A stretch of DNA of 53,083 bases from Saccoglossus kowalevskii (taxonomy: Eukaryota > Hemichordata > Enteropneusta > Harrimaniidae). Location: contig NW_003106598.1 in the NCBI RefSeq assembly GCF_000003605.2, positions 599,069 to 652,151 on the forward strand. The letters run 5' to 3'. The notes beneath the pieces were generated by a model. It ran no database searches. It saw nothing but the letters and a program-made list of their open reading frames with translations, and was not told the DNA's origin. Both the position numbers and the translations under genes were made by a program. Position 1 is the first letter of the stretch, and each line of letters begins with the position of its first letter. Below are positions 1 through 12,900 of this stretch, piece after piece.

Positions 1-516
1 CACTAGCGTTATTATCCTGAACATTATGAACGTCATATTGCCTCTCTGAGTATGTGTGACCACAACTTCGCATGTTTCATCAAATCCATCGAACTTTTTT
101 GAAAAAACACACACAATAGTTGATTGTTCTAATAACTCGTTCGTGCAATGCGAGCATCTACGTTGTCCCGTTATGTCAAGTTTCAGAGCGAATGATGACA
201 GCCACGTGCACACCCCTTGCTCAAAACACGAACAGTATAGTACGTTATAATGCGAAGTATATGAAATGATGCCACATCTTCTGTTCTCGAAAGCATCCTT
301 TGCACATCACCTGACCTCAATCTCTAATGATAAGGTCGGAGACTCAAGTTATCATTGTTTCAGCGATAATAGATTGGTGATCCTGTGCGGAGACTGGATC
401 AATTCTAATATTCAACATCATGTTAAATTACGTTGGGACGTCTTTGTAGATTCATCAAACTTAACTTCGTGAAAAAAAAAAAATATCAGTAAATGTATTT
501 TATTGGATTGTTTAAA
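1..516. other. Intergenic left edge, no supported gene
   Basis: This is downstream of gene 1. Two short open frames on the plus strand (56-250 and 266-472) have no domain, splice context or composition that supports coding. The only item of note is the probable polyadenylation signal of gene 1 near 499-504. Confidence 0.5.
499..504 (-). promoter_or_regulatory. Candidate polyadenylation signal AATAAA for gene 1
   Basis: On the minus strand an AATAAA hexamer begins 13 bases past the TAA stop of gene 1 (stop at 519-517). No competing gene is seen nearby. If used, the 3' untranslated region would be only about 30-40 bases. This is a sequence match only. Confidence 0.4.
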
Positions 517-3500
517 TTAGAACTCCTTGTTCATAACAGAGTACACAAAAAGTTCCGCCATCGAGTTCAATAACCTTCTGTATGCACTGCCGAATTCAAC
601 CGATGTTTTTTTCTTCAAATACCACGCTAGCGTGAATGAAAGCCCAATGAGAAGGCCGACGATTACTATCACGGCCATTGCGATGGATACCAAGGACATT
701 ATATCTAAAGAAAAACGAAAAATACAAACAACTGTCTGACCGTGAGAGTTTGCGTTTTCAGCGTGCGTTGTTATCGTCGCGCAGGTGACGACCTCGCCGC
801 TTTAAAGTATTTCCAATCAACTAAAAATATAATTGCTTATGTATAAAATATTTGTACCTTGAGAAGAGGTTGATGCTTCTTGGCTTGGTAGCGTGCTGTT
901 TTCTACAAAAATAAAAGAGAATGATATGTTAGATAAGAGTTGAAATAATTTCAGACGTTGTTCAGCATCGTACTTATTGTTGTAGTCTAAACTACGCATG
1001 CGTGTGCGAGACTCGCATCACATGAATGCGTACCCCGATATGCATTTACAAACGCATTTACGCACAATGTTTGTAAATCCCAAATACATGACTGTCGCGA
1101 TGTGTCCGCGTAATTCATGGTTTTTACGTTGACTTTTGTTATCACAATCTTGTATACCGGTTGGCAAAAATGTAAACATATGACGTCAAAGAGCGACGGC
1201 CTACATCACTTCCAAAGCATCAGAAGAGCTATGTTGTATGATTGGCATAATTGCGAAATCACGACACAACACTCGGCGTCGATTGGTTCCTGAGTAAAAT
1301 TCCTTACCTGTTGCTGGAGAAACCGTAATTTCTGTAAGAAAACATATTATAAGCATTACACATTTTACGAATACTTCATATGTGTGCAATACATCGTGTC
1401 TTTAATCGAGACGCTTCTATGACGTCCATTGATGAAGATTTATTTTTTGGATGTTTTACTATATTCTAAATGTCGAACGACTACACAATATAACACACTT
1501 GTCGATTTGAATGTGATAATGCCTTTGACAGTATACGTCATCTTTACGACACAAATGGAGGCGGTCCACGATTATTAAGAATGGCTTATTAGTTAAAGGC
1601 CGGTGGTCGTCGCGCAGCGCATGTTCGAATTTCATGAAAACAATGTATTCTACGCACGTTTTGTTCGTTGCTACGATTCCCATATCGATTAGAGCCCGGC
1701 GCGACAACCTCCCCTCTTTAATATTATAAACAGGGAGCCGATGAAGGAGTAGAAACAAAGCACGACGTTTTGGGCCAATGATGCCGGTCACCGTAGAACC
1801 TCGTTCGGGAACATTTATTCAAATGTATGCGCATACATCATGCGTGTCACATATATGCCGTCTCGGTATTGCTCACGCACTCTTACACGAATTGATTATT
1901 CCGCTCTATTATATAATGAACATATACCTTCGCATGAAACTCCATCGTTCGTGAAATAATATCCATCTTGGCAGGTACACTCAAATGTTCCTAAATGGTT
2001 TATACACAAATCGAAACACCCTCCGTTTTGTATTACACATTCATCAATATCTAATCGTAGATAAAAAAAATGTATATTTAATCAATGACGCTCACAAAGT
2101 ATTTTCTGCCTTAATATTTACTAGCAGCTGACAACAGCAATATTACATGCGATGAGCTGCTGTCACGCTGTTATTGGCAAGAATGCTTTCAGTTCGAATG
2201 ACGCGCGCTGAAAACCATGGAAAGGGGATCGTCCTCCGTGACAAGGTATATTATATGGCATTAGCAACGTCCTCCGTAAACTCCTAAACACGCGACAAAT
2301 GTATCGTGATGTTACGATGAAACAACGCGGAGGAAGTTCTTCTGACGATGCGAAATTTATCAATCACTGTCGTATTCAAATTATAGTTTTTTGACATGCG
2401 AAACTTATTCATGTATACCTATAAAACCCATCACAATACTTCAACATGGTTGTGACTTCTGTGGTTGGTAAATGAACCCCTATACCATTTGCTAGTTGAA
2501 TCCCCACCCACAAATGTAAAGTCCATCGAAAGTTGTACACCGACATATGAGAACTGAAGTATAAACGCGACTGGGGTGGCAGTCGGTTTTTATAATCTAG
2601 GACATACAGGTTCACTTATTCTAGTCGTTTTGGTGCCTGGAATACCAAATTAACTAAATTAATTATTCCAAGAATACAACAATGCTAATGAAGGAGAGAG
2701 TTGAAATGATAGGACGGCAAGAGGTAGTGGGTTGTGTGCAATGCACATTCCTACATGATGTTTCCCAGGCCTAGTCTTAGGTATTGATCATAACAATATA
2801 ATAATATATTTATGTCGCCGGCCTTTAATACGTAGCCGTAAAAAAGGTTACTTGTCTATACTAAACAAATATAAGTTAAATGATGTATTTACCGCATGAA
2901 TGGTCATCTTCCCAGAGTATGAATCCATCAACACAGGAACAGTTGTAGCTACCTTCTGTGTTCGTACAGTTATGACTGCACCCACCGTTATCGATGGAAC
3001 ATTCATCTAGATCTAAAATCAGTAGTAAACAAACTATTCCCTTCTATTCCAATTATTGTCTTATTATTAAAAGTTATTTCATATATTGTACTGTATATAA
3101 TAATGATACGACATTGTCATGTACTGATGTTTGTTGCTATGGAAGTTAATTGATGCGATGAAATTGTATGTTGTCCAATTAGTTTGGGTATCGTACATTT
3201 GAGTAGCACAGAACAAATCTTAAATATCACCAAATAAAGTTATTTGTTGGGTCTTAGTGAACCCAGTATACAGTGTTTCTTTCTGTATATACGCGTGGGC
3301 AGAATAATACAAATATTGACTCTGTCGCGGTCGTTATACAGATTTCAGATTCAATAATTTACTCTCTTCGGGTTGACAAATCTGTTGGTCGGGGCCAACT
3401 TTTGTATATTATTGTATTGTATATTGCCCTGGGACTTACCGACACATAAATGTGAAAACCGTCGGTTCGGGTGAGGTTGGTATCCAGCGTAACATTCGCA

Positions 3501-4345
3501 CTCCGCACCGCCAATTGTATTAATACACACCTGTGAACATCCTGATGTTCCGTGCAAGCATTCATCAACATCTAAATAAAAATAAACAGTGTATAGTTGA
3601 CAGTTATATATATAGGCACATATCAGGAAGATTTAACATCAATCACCGATGAGATTCCCAATCACAACTGGCAACGCTCAGCTGTCTATATATATATTTG
3701 TATTGACGTACTCACTGTTTTAGTGTACTGTAGTTATTATTTTGTGTAAAATAGTAAAGTTAATGATAATTACCATTACAATGCAAACCATCGTTATCCA
3801 ATGCGTATCCCGAATTACAGCTACACACTGAGTCATTGGCGACATCAACACAAAGGTGTTCACATCCGTATGTATCACATGACGTATGCACCTAATGAAT
3901 TACAACGATATCATATCATATCATATCATATCATATCATATCATATCATATCATGTCATGTCATGTCATGTCATGTCATGTCATGTCATGTCATGTCATG
4001 TCATATCATGTCATGTCATGTCATATCATGTATAATATCATTTGTTAAGTAATGTCATGTCCTGTTCACATAATCATATCTCGTATCATTTGTTATGTCA
4101 TGTTATGTCGTGTCTTGTCATATCATTTCTTATCCCATGTAATTGTGTTGCATATACTGCCATGTCCTGTCGCGTGTCTTGCCATATCATATATTACATT
4201 ATATAATCAATGATACCCTGATCAATGATATGTGATATATGGTATCGAATCGTAGCTACTAATATCATATAGTGCAATTACTTACGAGGTTTAACACAGC
4301 CACCACAACTACCGCTGTTTTCAACATAATCTCAAAGACATCCAT
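517..4345 (-). CDS. Gene 1: small type I membrane protein with four EGF-like domains (269 aa)
   Basis: Eight coding exons on the minus strand: 4345-4286, 3891-3774, 3571-3440, 3012-2893, 2050-1928, 1331-1308, 902-858, 704-517 (810 bases, exact frame). Residues 1-20 are a signal peptide ([20 protein letters not shown]); an in-frame TGA lies three codons before the ATG. Residues ~21-59 are a non-calcium EGF. Three calcium-binding EGFs follow (~60-184), each opening with D-(V/L/I)-D-E-C created across a phase-1 junction, with six cysteines and an aromatic at the usual position. A 24-base exon gives an eight-residue link, then a Ser/Thr/Gln stalk with an N-S-T sequon (~193-207). A helix at ~211-234 ([18 protein letters not shown]...) is followed by WYLKKK and a ~35-residue tail. 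Intron 1 is phase 0; all others are phase 1. EGFs of this kind bind calcium and mediate extracellular contacts; the partner is unknown. It is much shorter than fibrillin- or Notch-type proteins and I assign no orthologue. Confidence 0.87.
747..806. mobile_element. Truncated MITE end (TTAAAG family)
   Basis: This piece lies in the intron between the stalk and membrane exons of gene 1. It ends GACGACCTCGCCGCTTTAAA, and its reverse complement matches one end and adjoining interior (CGATAACAAC..CACGCT) of the complete copy at 52763-52927. The other terminus is missing, so it is a remnant. Confidence 0.55.
1593..1721. mobile_element. MITE, TTAAAG...GGTCGTCGCGC family, copy in gene 1 intron
   Basis: It opens with TTAAAGGCCGGTGGTCGTCG and closes with a near-perfect inverted copy (reverse complement TTAAAGAGGGGAGGTTGTCG). 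It is about 129 bases, non-coding, between EGF4 and the 24-base exon of gene 1. Its interior (TTCGAATTTCATG and CAATGTATT) matches the element at 41919-42053 in reverse orientation, so the two belong to one family. TTAA at both tips suggests a piggyBac-like TTAA target, which is an inference. Confidence 0.7.
3909..4036. repeat. Pentanucleotide microsatellite TCATA/TCATG in gene 1 intron 1
   Basis: About nine TCATA units are followed by a block of TCATG units with two TCATA interruptions. It lies immediately upstream (in the gene 1 sense) of the exon 2 acceptor, within about 20 bases. Degenerate related sequence continues to about 4200. Confidence 0.9.
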
Positions 4346-7300
4346 TATTGCTCAGTGATTTCAAATTGTGAATTGAAAGTTGAGCCCCAAGGTGTAGTAG
4401 TTCTCAGCGTAATGAATTGGGGTCGAAAGGCACGACCGCACTTGTCTGGTCTTGCTGTGATCTAGGGTAATGTACATGTATTAGTGGGCCGTCAAATTCA
4501 AGTGAGTTACGAGTTTGTTTATATAATGCGTATAACAACCAATTCAACCCACATTTAAATGCGCAAACCAGTTGTTATTATAAATACACACGAAGCCCGT
4601 CCATGAAAGCAATATAAGCACTGTTAATATCTCATCGTAGAAAAATAATATTGGTCTTCGCATGGTGAGAATAGCGCGTCTTTTACGCATTGCGAACACA
4701 AGTAAACTAAGCAGGACACCTACACCTTCGCGTCCCCCAGATAAGTGCAGACAATCGCCAACGAGGGATTGGCGTTTAGTATATATACGGCTGACTAGTG
4801 ATTACCGACTGTGTTATCGCAAATACCGTACTGCTGGTAACAGAGAAGGTACTTTAACCCAGCAGATATACGAGAGACTATCTCGAACCGGAACATAACT
4901 CTTAAGCTGCGATTATATATCATTAAGGCACAATATTGTAACTATATGTAGTGGAAGATATGTAGATACTAACCCGATTGATCACGCCGTTTAATGGTCA
5001 TGACATGGCGCTGGACACTAGCGGGTATTGTACGCCATCACCGCTGGTACTGACACTGTGGACCATCCCAAACTGTCTTTTATAATGATACACCTTTTTA
5101 ATGGTGACACGCTGTCTGAACACAATAAAAACCACACTGTTTCTAAGCCTTCCTGTTGACAAAAGAATATCCGCGTTTTTGTTGCACAGTTCCATATCTT
5201 CACAGTGGGTGTTTTCCTTCATCTGTAGACAGTTCAACATATAAGAGCATATTCATTTCATTTTCGTCTCCAATGTAAGTTGAGTCACGATATCACGCTT
5301 TATAACACGATTTTCACAACACAATTCGTTTCCGTTCTCTTGATTGTCGATGGTGTTTCATCGTACTAAAACAGGTAATAATGCAATACTGTGTAATACA
5401 AATCCATGATCTTATTGATTCATGCAAGCAGATTAAACTTTTATTATCATAATTGACAATCACAAAATATTCTAAATGCTTAATGGGTTTTTGGAGGATA
5501 GTCAAACACTACGATAACGAGTTCCCGTTTTGACTTTGTGAAGTTCGTTCGTTTTTATGAGGTAAAATACAGTATTTTTTACCTAGCCAAATCATATTTA
5601 TTTAAGTTATTGTTCATACATGAGTTGTTGAACACACTACATAGTTTGTAATTTCATTCAGCGTCTTTCAGTCACAATTGAAGACAAATAAAACGCAAAA
5701 ATATATAGAAATGTGAACATCTCGACATTGTAAAATTCCTTCGTTTTTATGTAGTTTTTATCATGCCAAATCATATTTATTAAAGTTCTTGTTTATACAG
5801 GTAATTTTATTCAGCTTCTTCAATTTCAGTCATAATTCAAAGCAAATAAATAAAAGACATAAATATAGAGAATATGGCAAATTACCCTCTTCCGTTACAA
5901 CCTTGTGTAAACGGTAATTATGAAAAATGTCATTGGTGTGCATACGGAAAATATTTCGTTATGAATTATTTTTAATATATTTATGAATTTTCTTGTCAAA
6001 ATTAGTTGATTTCAGCTCCCCCCCAAAAAACGAAAAAATATTACAATGTCAAAAACGGAAAGTCTTTATCGTAGTGTTTTCTAAAATATTACTTGAATTA
6101 TTATTATGAATTACATTCATTTGAATATTTCTGATAGTTGGCGCATGTATTTAAAACATAATTTCAGATTATCCCAAGCTCAATGTATCCAAATGTCACG
6201 GTCTGCATTGTCTCCAAAATTTCCATTGTCATCACCTAAATTGTCATAATATGTTGCTAATGCTTCCCGAAACCGTGAATATGGTGATAGCTCTAAAAAA
6301 AACAACTTTATTTTCTAATCACTATGGGGTAACTGACAGTACTCGCTGCTAATGAACGGCGATCGGTTATAACCTTTCGAAGCTGCATGACAAATACATG
6401 CAATAAATATGATGCAAAATTCGTGCATGATTTCACAATATTTGATATATTTACTATTTATTATATATTTATTTAAATAACAAACTCTACTCTACGAGAA
6501 TTAGTACAACCATAATCTTTGCTTTTCCCACTTGGTAATTTCAAACGTATATCATAAATGTGACAATAAAAACGCATTATTTATTAAACTTAAACGAAGT
6601 CAATATTTGTGTACATACACCGCAAGTTTATTTAATCACAATACATATGTCTGTCTCAAAACAAATATTTGAATCTTTCACCAGAAGAGGGCGGTCTTAC
6701 ATCAATTGCCTCACTTCCGGCTCTTTTTATTTTGGTCTTATTCAGTTGGGACAACCTTAAAATGACCGTCGAAAAAAACGATTAGAGCATTTTGATTATC
6801 GCGCATATGAGGTATTTGTATAAGTTGGTCTTGTCGTTTCAAGAGTTCAATAATAAATAAATAAAATGAATGGCCGTTGGTGGCGCGCTTGAAGGCTGCG
6901 AATATCCCAATCCACTATAAACTGATTCACATCGACAGAATCGACGTTCCGGAGAATTATTCTAACAGCAGTTTTCCTAGTTAAAAATGTGAATATAATT
7001 TTGATGAATATTTGCGTGGATTGTCAACTGCTTAACAACAACAACATATGGGCGTTATATAATCCTCACAAAACTGATTAATTGTTGTTTTTCAGGTTCA
7101 GTGCGTCAATTCATTAAAAAACAACAATTATGTTGGAAATATAGGTATTCGGTCAATAACTCCTCAAAATAGATTCAGAAAATACTTGAAGTGAGCCCTC
7201 ACCCGCCGCATTTCAGAAATCAAATAACACATTTGATTGGCTATGATGATTGATATCGCTGATAGATCTTAGACGCGCTCTCGCCTTCGACGAGATATCG

Positions 7301-7941
7301 GTGACAATTTGTATAGATGGACCAAAGAACATGTAAAACACCCCGCTGAGCGTACGTGCATGTGTGGGTTGGTCGTAAAGGAGGAGGGGAGGTGGCATTA
7401 CGTAATATAAATCTGTATGTCAATGAACTCATTATAAAGTATATGCGTGAAATGGGACATCCTAATCGTGTGTAGAAAGTAGTAGACCGGAATTCTGATC
7501 ATCAAATCCCAGAGTGGTCAGTCACATATTACGGCTTTTCAAATTATCTTTGAGAGTATAATTGACCTAAAACTGCTGAGGCATGGAGTAGGTTTTCGAG
7601 ACTGCCATTAAACCACTTTTTTCTGGAAAAAAGCTTGCCCAACAAAACAACGTCATCATTCCGTATGAATATCTATAAATAACGAAAAATAAGTCGATGA
7701 CTTCCTCCTGTTGACATGAGATCGCGTTCAAGCCACGCACACACACAGAGCCGGGATAGTCCTCGTCACAATACGGTCTGTCGCACTATTGATTGCGCCT
7801 CGATGAAATTGACGACAAAAGAGAACCATCCCACATTGAGCGTAAATCGAATGGGTCGGAATTTGTTTCCAATATACAACTTTCCATCACGTAGATAGGT
7901 GTGAAAGCTAACCATTGCCACACAACCAGTGTCCCACCTCT
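4346..7941. other. Intergenic between gene 1 and gene 2, no supported gene
   Basis: This is the putative 5' flank of gene 1 and 3' flank of gene 2. Short open frames at 4662-4898 (+) and 4998-5240 (-) have no recognisable domain. A diverged tandem duplication of about 190 bases is visible, with AAATCATATTTATT preceded by TTCGTTTTTATG and followed by a GTTTATACA-like string, near 5540-5640 and 5740-5800. The rest is AT-rich and unassigned. Confidence 0.45.
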
Positions 7942-9924
7942 TCACGAACTCTTCTGGTATTTCTTTGATATGTAGATAGCACCAGCAATTGTCCCGCCTA
8001 ATAGGACTAGTGACCCGATCGTGGCCCCTAACACTGTCAATACAACTCCCACATCTAAAAATAACAAACATTATTAACTCTTTTAATTTTTGGCAAAACA
8101 TGAGACCACATCGTGGATTGATCGCGAGCCGACTAGATATTTTGGTTCATGTTACGACTCATATCGTGACAATATTTCAAGTATACATTTCATCAGACGT
8201 GACGTGTTTAACCGATATACCAATCAGCTTCATTACTTCCACTATCAATGATGTGTCGAGTTTGTAGAGTCAAAATGCTACACTATGTTACACGTTTGCT
8301 TAATAAATGTAACGCAATAATTATGTATGAATATGTGATAAATGCCGATAGTTTACCTTGCGACGATCGCATTGAATGTAGTTCTGATGAATTGCTTACT
8401 GTCCTTGGTGTAGATATATTCGTAATGCTGTCGTTGTAATCTATTGAGAAAAATCAATAAATAAATTTACATATTAAACTTAAATGTCATTCATTCGTTC
8501 ATTCAATCATTCGTGTGTATGTGTGTTCTTGAATTCATCTGTTCATTCGTGAACCCAATACCCTAATAGTGCCCTCATCATCATGTATGCACCTTATACT
8601 CCCGTTCCCGATGACGTCTCCAGTGGAATCCAGTAACCCGCTATTCACTCTGTCTCCCACCGTTCTCCAGACTTATTCCTAATCCAATATCGACCATAAT
8701 TTCCATCGTATCATTCTTGAACCTACAATCTAACCTATTTCCGCTCAGTGTTCCTCGCATTATATTTGATCCTAATATACGCCCTGAACTTTTTTCATTT
8801 TTGGAAAAGACATGAGAGCTTCAAATATTTGTGTACGTTTTAAAATGAGTATGATCTCTTTACCTTCGGTTGACAAATCGCTGCCCATGGTTATTGGGTT
8901 CTGCGTAGTACACTCCCTTGGACAGAAAACCCTTACAGCATAGTTCCTACATGGTGATACGTTGTCTGTATGAAAGCATATTAATCCATGTGGAAGTTGA
9001 CACGTGACTGTTTGTCCAGTCTGATCATAGGACAGAAACGGAGGAATCGCCGTCTGGCACTCTAAGGACGACGGCGAAGAGCATATACTGAAATTAGCTC
9101 GAAGGTCGTCGACTAGTTCAAATTCACCAGTGGTCAAATCGACGATACCTCCAAATTCATCGTCCATCCAGTCAGTCCATTCACCGCACGAGGAAGCTGT
9201 TCGTTTTATAATAACATATATTGTACAAAAATTAAATATTTTGTATTGCCATGTCGTGCATAGGAACGTACACCCAGTGTCAACAAATGCCATTTTTTTG
9301 TATAAGTATAGCAATGTATGCGCGACAACTTTAAAAAAAAAAAAAAGAACTACGACATGAAGGTACGCGAACGCAGGCCATCGAGTCAATATACACTATC
9401 TATATTACATTCAGTATTAAACTAGATAAAAGAAGCAGCAGCATAGAACGTTATTGAAAACAAATCCGTCAGGTGTCAGTCGGGACTAACAACCATCAAA
9501 TGCCAGAATATATTACTACGTGACGCATGTAAAGAAAACTGTAGCATAGTTCCAAAAGAAAAAAAAAACAGGAGTAACAATACATATTGATCAATTTCTC
9601 AGTTCTTCCCAGCCCTGGTCCAGCACTGGTCATATATACCGTAGTATACAGCTACAACGAACAAATTCTTGTTCAGTCGCCCAGCCATTATCAACACAAC
9701 TATCAATTTAGTAATAACACTAATACTCTGTCATAATAGTTCGTTATTTGAAATCGGTCTTCGATTTGACCAACACACTTGTAAATTTCAAAGATATATT
9801 AAAAAAATAACGAATGTGATTGTTTATGGAAAGATAACAAAAATACCTTCACCCGAAACCCACCATAAACTGATCCGACAAAGACAAGTCTCCACACGAC
9901 GAAATAAGTCCGATACTTGTACAT
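7942..9924 (-). CDS. Gene 2: small membrane-anchored single WxxW-domain protein (196 aa)
   Basis: Exons on the minus strand: 9924-9864, 9196-8864, 8440-8357, 8054-7942 (591 bases, exact frame, all introns phase 1). Residues 1-20 look like a signal peptide (MYKYRTYFVVWRLVFVGSVY). One 333-base exon encodes ~21-131 with the WxxW (mucin-2/CILP) signature: C-G-E-W-T-D-W-M-D-D, then G-E-F-E-L-V-D-D-L-R, P-S-S-L-E-C, Q-T-V-T-C, H-G-L-I-C-F and Y-A-V-R-V-F-C. The stalk (~132-159) is Ser/Thr/Asn-rich with N-D-S, N-I-S and N-S-S sequons. A helix (~161-186) precedes the tail YISKKYQKSS and TGA. WxxW modules normally sit in large secreted mucins or CILP; a lone module on a membrane stub is unusual. The first exon is the weak part: its donor is TG|GTGGGT, and its frame is open upstream to another ATG at 10017. 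A start inside the intron-like stretch before 9196 is a less likely alternative. Molecular role unknown. Confidence 0.8.
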
Positions 9925-12900
9925 AGCTAGCAAACTTGACAAGTTGAAATCTTTTGAGACTTGCGCTGCGCCTGAAGCATTCAGCTCTGTGTTATGAGGG
10001 TTGTTGGTACAAAACACAAATCTAGCACGTAGAACTATGCTTCAGAAATAAATAATAGTAGCTCGCCACAAAGGTGCTTATGACCAATGGGGTCTATTAA
10101 AAAGTTATGAAGGACATTAACAGTATAAGGGCATACCAGAGGTAATCTCCTAGCCCACGGGGTCTAGTAAGAAGGATAATTGTTAACGCTGGTTTTGTTT
10201 GTCGTAAAAATCACAGGCAGTATGATATGGCCAATTTGAAAGGCTTATTTTGGGAAGCGGTAGTAACTCAAGTAGTAGCCCTGGGGATATGAAAGTATGC
10301 CAATTTGATACTTTTATGGACTCTCTGAACAGGAATAAAATAGGGGGAATGGCTCTGTCGAACGACGCCGTACGTGTGTCTATGAATGTTGATGTAGTAG
10401 AAACAAGTAGAGACAAGTGCGTTCCAATCATTATCGGTGTTCAATGGCCGCCCTCCTGCTCATGCACTTGTTGGTGTACCTATCACCTTTTTGAATTCCA
10501 GATTAGTCTGATAGATTGATTTGCATATAAATTTATTGTTAATCCTGGGAATTCAGGAAAATATATGGGGAATGTTCTCTAAAAATGCAGACATTTTTTG
10601 ATGAGGTATAACGTATAGCTGTTCCACGTGTTTTTGTTTTTCCACTGATTATTATATCACAAATGACATTTTCTCACCGTCGTATTACTGCTAGTCGCTA
10701 ATATTTATATGAAACAGTTGTTCGCAATGATGATCGATTTACCGGGACTTGCAAGATTAAACCGGGGGAGGAGGTGACTTGATCGAGGTATGACTCAGCT
10801 CATCGTATGAGGATGGGTGAACCGTGACGCTCGACAAGTATATTGCATTAGTAAGCGCATGCGTGCGTGTTCTGTGTACATATTTAAAGTATTAAACAAA
10901 ATATTACAATTGACGCAAACACGATTGAAAAGAACTCTGTTTGACAGTCAATTCCGACACCGGGTGATGTATCATTTCAACAGCTTGCTACCTCTCTTTG
11001 AGAGTATCCGACCATCGTTATGTCGCTCTAACTGGCAATTGCTGAGGGCGTGGTTGCTTCAACGACGTGTGTTTTGACAACTTTTAAAATCTTGTTTCAC
11101 GCGTGAGTGATTTAGGACTAGTACCTTTGTATGACTGAATAGACGTGCACACTGCCTTCCAACCAAGCAGATTGTAAACAGTCGTACTTTCACCTACCCA
11201 TGCATATGAGGTCAATTGGCATTAATCATATTGTGAATGCCGTACGTAGTAACAACATAACCCACGTCATGAACTTAATGTGTGCAAGTATATTAGTTGC
11301 ATACTAGTCTTAATCCGTTCATATTTCTCGTTTTCTCGACATAATTTAACGCTGTTGACGGAATCTAAGTAACACTGTATAGTGGGGGAAGTAAGGGTGG
11401 ATTGATTGCTGGTTTGGTGATTGAATCATCTTACGAGGCTACTCAGTTCAAACGCATAGCGACGATTGAGTCTCAGAAAAGATACGCGTGCAGAACAGCA
11501 CGACAATGTACGTAGTTACTGTCACGTGGCTGATTTCAATGCATTCTCACAGGTAGTATTTCTGTGCTGAAACTAAATAATTTTATTCCTGGAGTGAAAA
11601 TGCATGTGCCGTTTTTTTTTACATCCAGTGACATTCGCAGCGACGTATTTATGATTTTATGTATTCCATATTCGACTTCACTCTCTGACTGTGCTTTTAC
11701 ATCCGTCAAACCGGTCGAAACATCCTGAAAAAACATCAAACAGAAATGCCATTATCTGATGATATTTATACCTGCCAACTTGTATGCACGTCTTGATGCA
11801 CATTTTAAGGTCTATTTCAACCGATGTTCAGACATTTACACCAGTAGTTCTTTGATTTCTCCTAGCATCACAAGCAATGTGTTTGGTGGCAAACAGCAAC
11901 CTCAATCAAGAATGAAGTGAAGTAAATTGAAATATAATCGGTATGTGTCATACAAACATAAGGATAAATAAGTTAAAGTACAGTTCTGAAGTTCAAGTGT
12001 GACACAGTTTATTCAACTATTCAAAAACAGAACTGAAGATAACAACTTAACGTGCCTAGAATCATTTGTGATTTTACTATATGGTTTGGATACATTCAAC
12101 ACATTTTCACGCAGGTAACGTTATTGAACCCCACTGTTTCGCACATTTTTAAACGACCACTACGTGTTCTATTTTCATTTTGAGTAACAATTATATAAAA
12201 GTATAATCACCCAAAAATGTTCCCGTCAATATTTTTTTTGTTAAACATATACCCATTACGCGAGAGTATCTAAAATTATAATTTTATAATTTAAAAAACA
12301 ATCAGCCCTGGAACAATGAAATTTCGATAAACCTAATTAACGGAGTGCCACCATTTTAAACCTTTGAGTGGAAGGTATGAAAATGAAGACTCACCGGTCC
12401 TCACTGTCCAGTACGGTAACGTATGTAAGGGTTGGTGGACATTACAGAGAAAACAACACATTCATAAAAATATAACATATCCCATGTTTTGTTGATCGCA
12501 TTAACATGATACACAGAAACACCGACAAATAATAAACATAAAAGAGACCACACAATCTTATTAATAATACAAGTTTATTCAGATTCCCATTATACTAGAT
12601 ACTAGTACCTTTTATAAAATTCACATCGATCGTGTTTTTTTAAGTTAAGATATCACGGCCCAGTTACGCTACATGGGCAAATTGACTATTATATTAAAAT
12701 CAGGGATTAACAAAAACTTGTGTCAACGAAAAGATGGCCGCGCGCTGGTGGCGGCAATGTTGTTGACAGCCGCCGATTGAGGGCACTGTTCTAATAATAA
12801 CGTGACTACACACCGATCAACTGTTCCTATAATAGAAGCTGCTTAGTGTTGAGAATTTAAGCTTAATATCAGGATAGAATAGTAAAAAAAATCATTTTTT

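Noticed and set aside
3801-4052. 83-codon plus-strand frame
   Set aside because: It is the translation of the TCATA/TCATG microsatellite plus the antisense of EGF1.
4998-5240. Cys-containing 80-codon minus-strand frame upstream of gene 1
   Set aside because: It has no consistent phase-1 splice pair, and the gene 1 ATG has an in-frame upstream stop, so it is not needed as a coding exon. A 5' untranslated exon cannot be excluded.
8772-9389. 205-codon minus-strand frame as a complete gene
   Set aside because: Only 8864-9196 is the WxxW exon. The upstream part contains a long T homopolymer and a typical intron end (AAACGAACAG acceptor), and the downstream part runs past a good GTAAAG donor.
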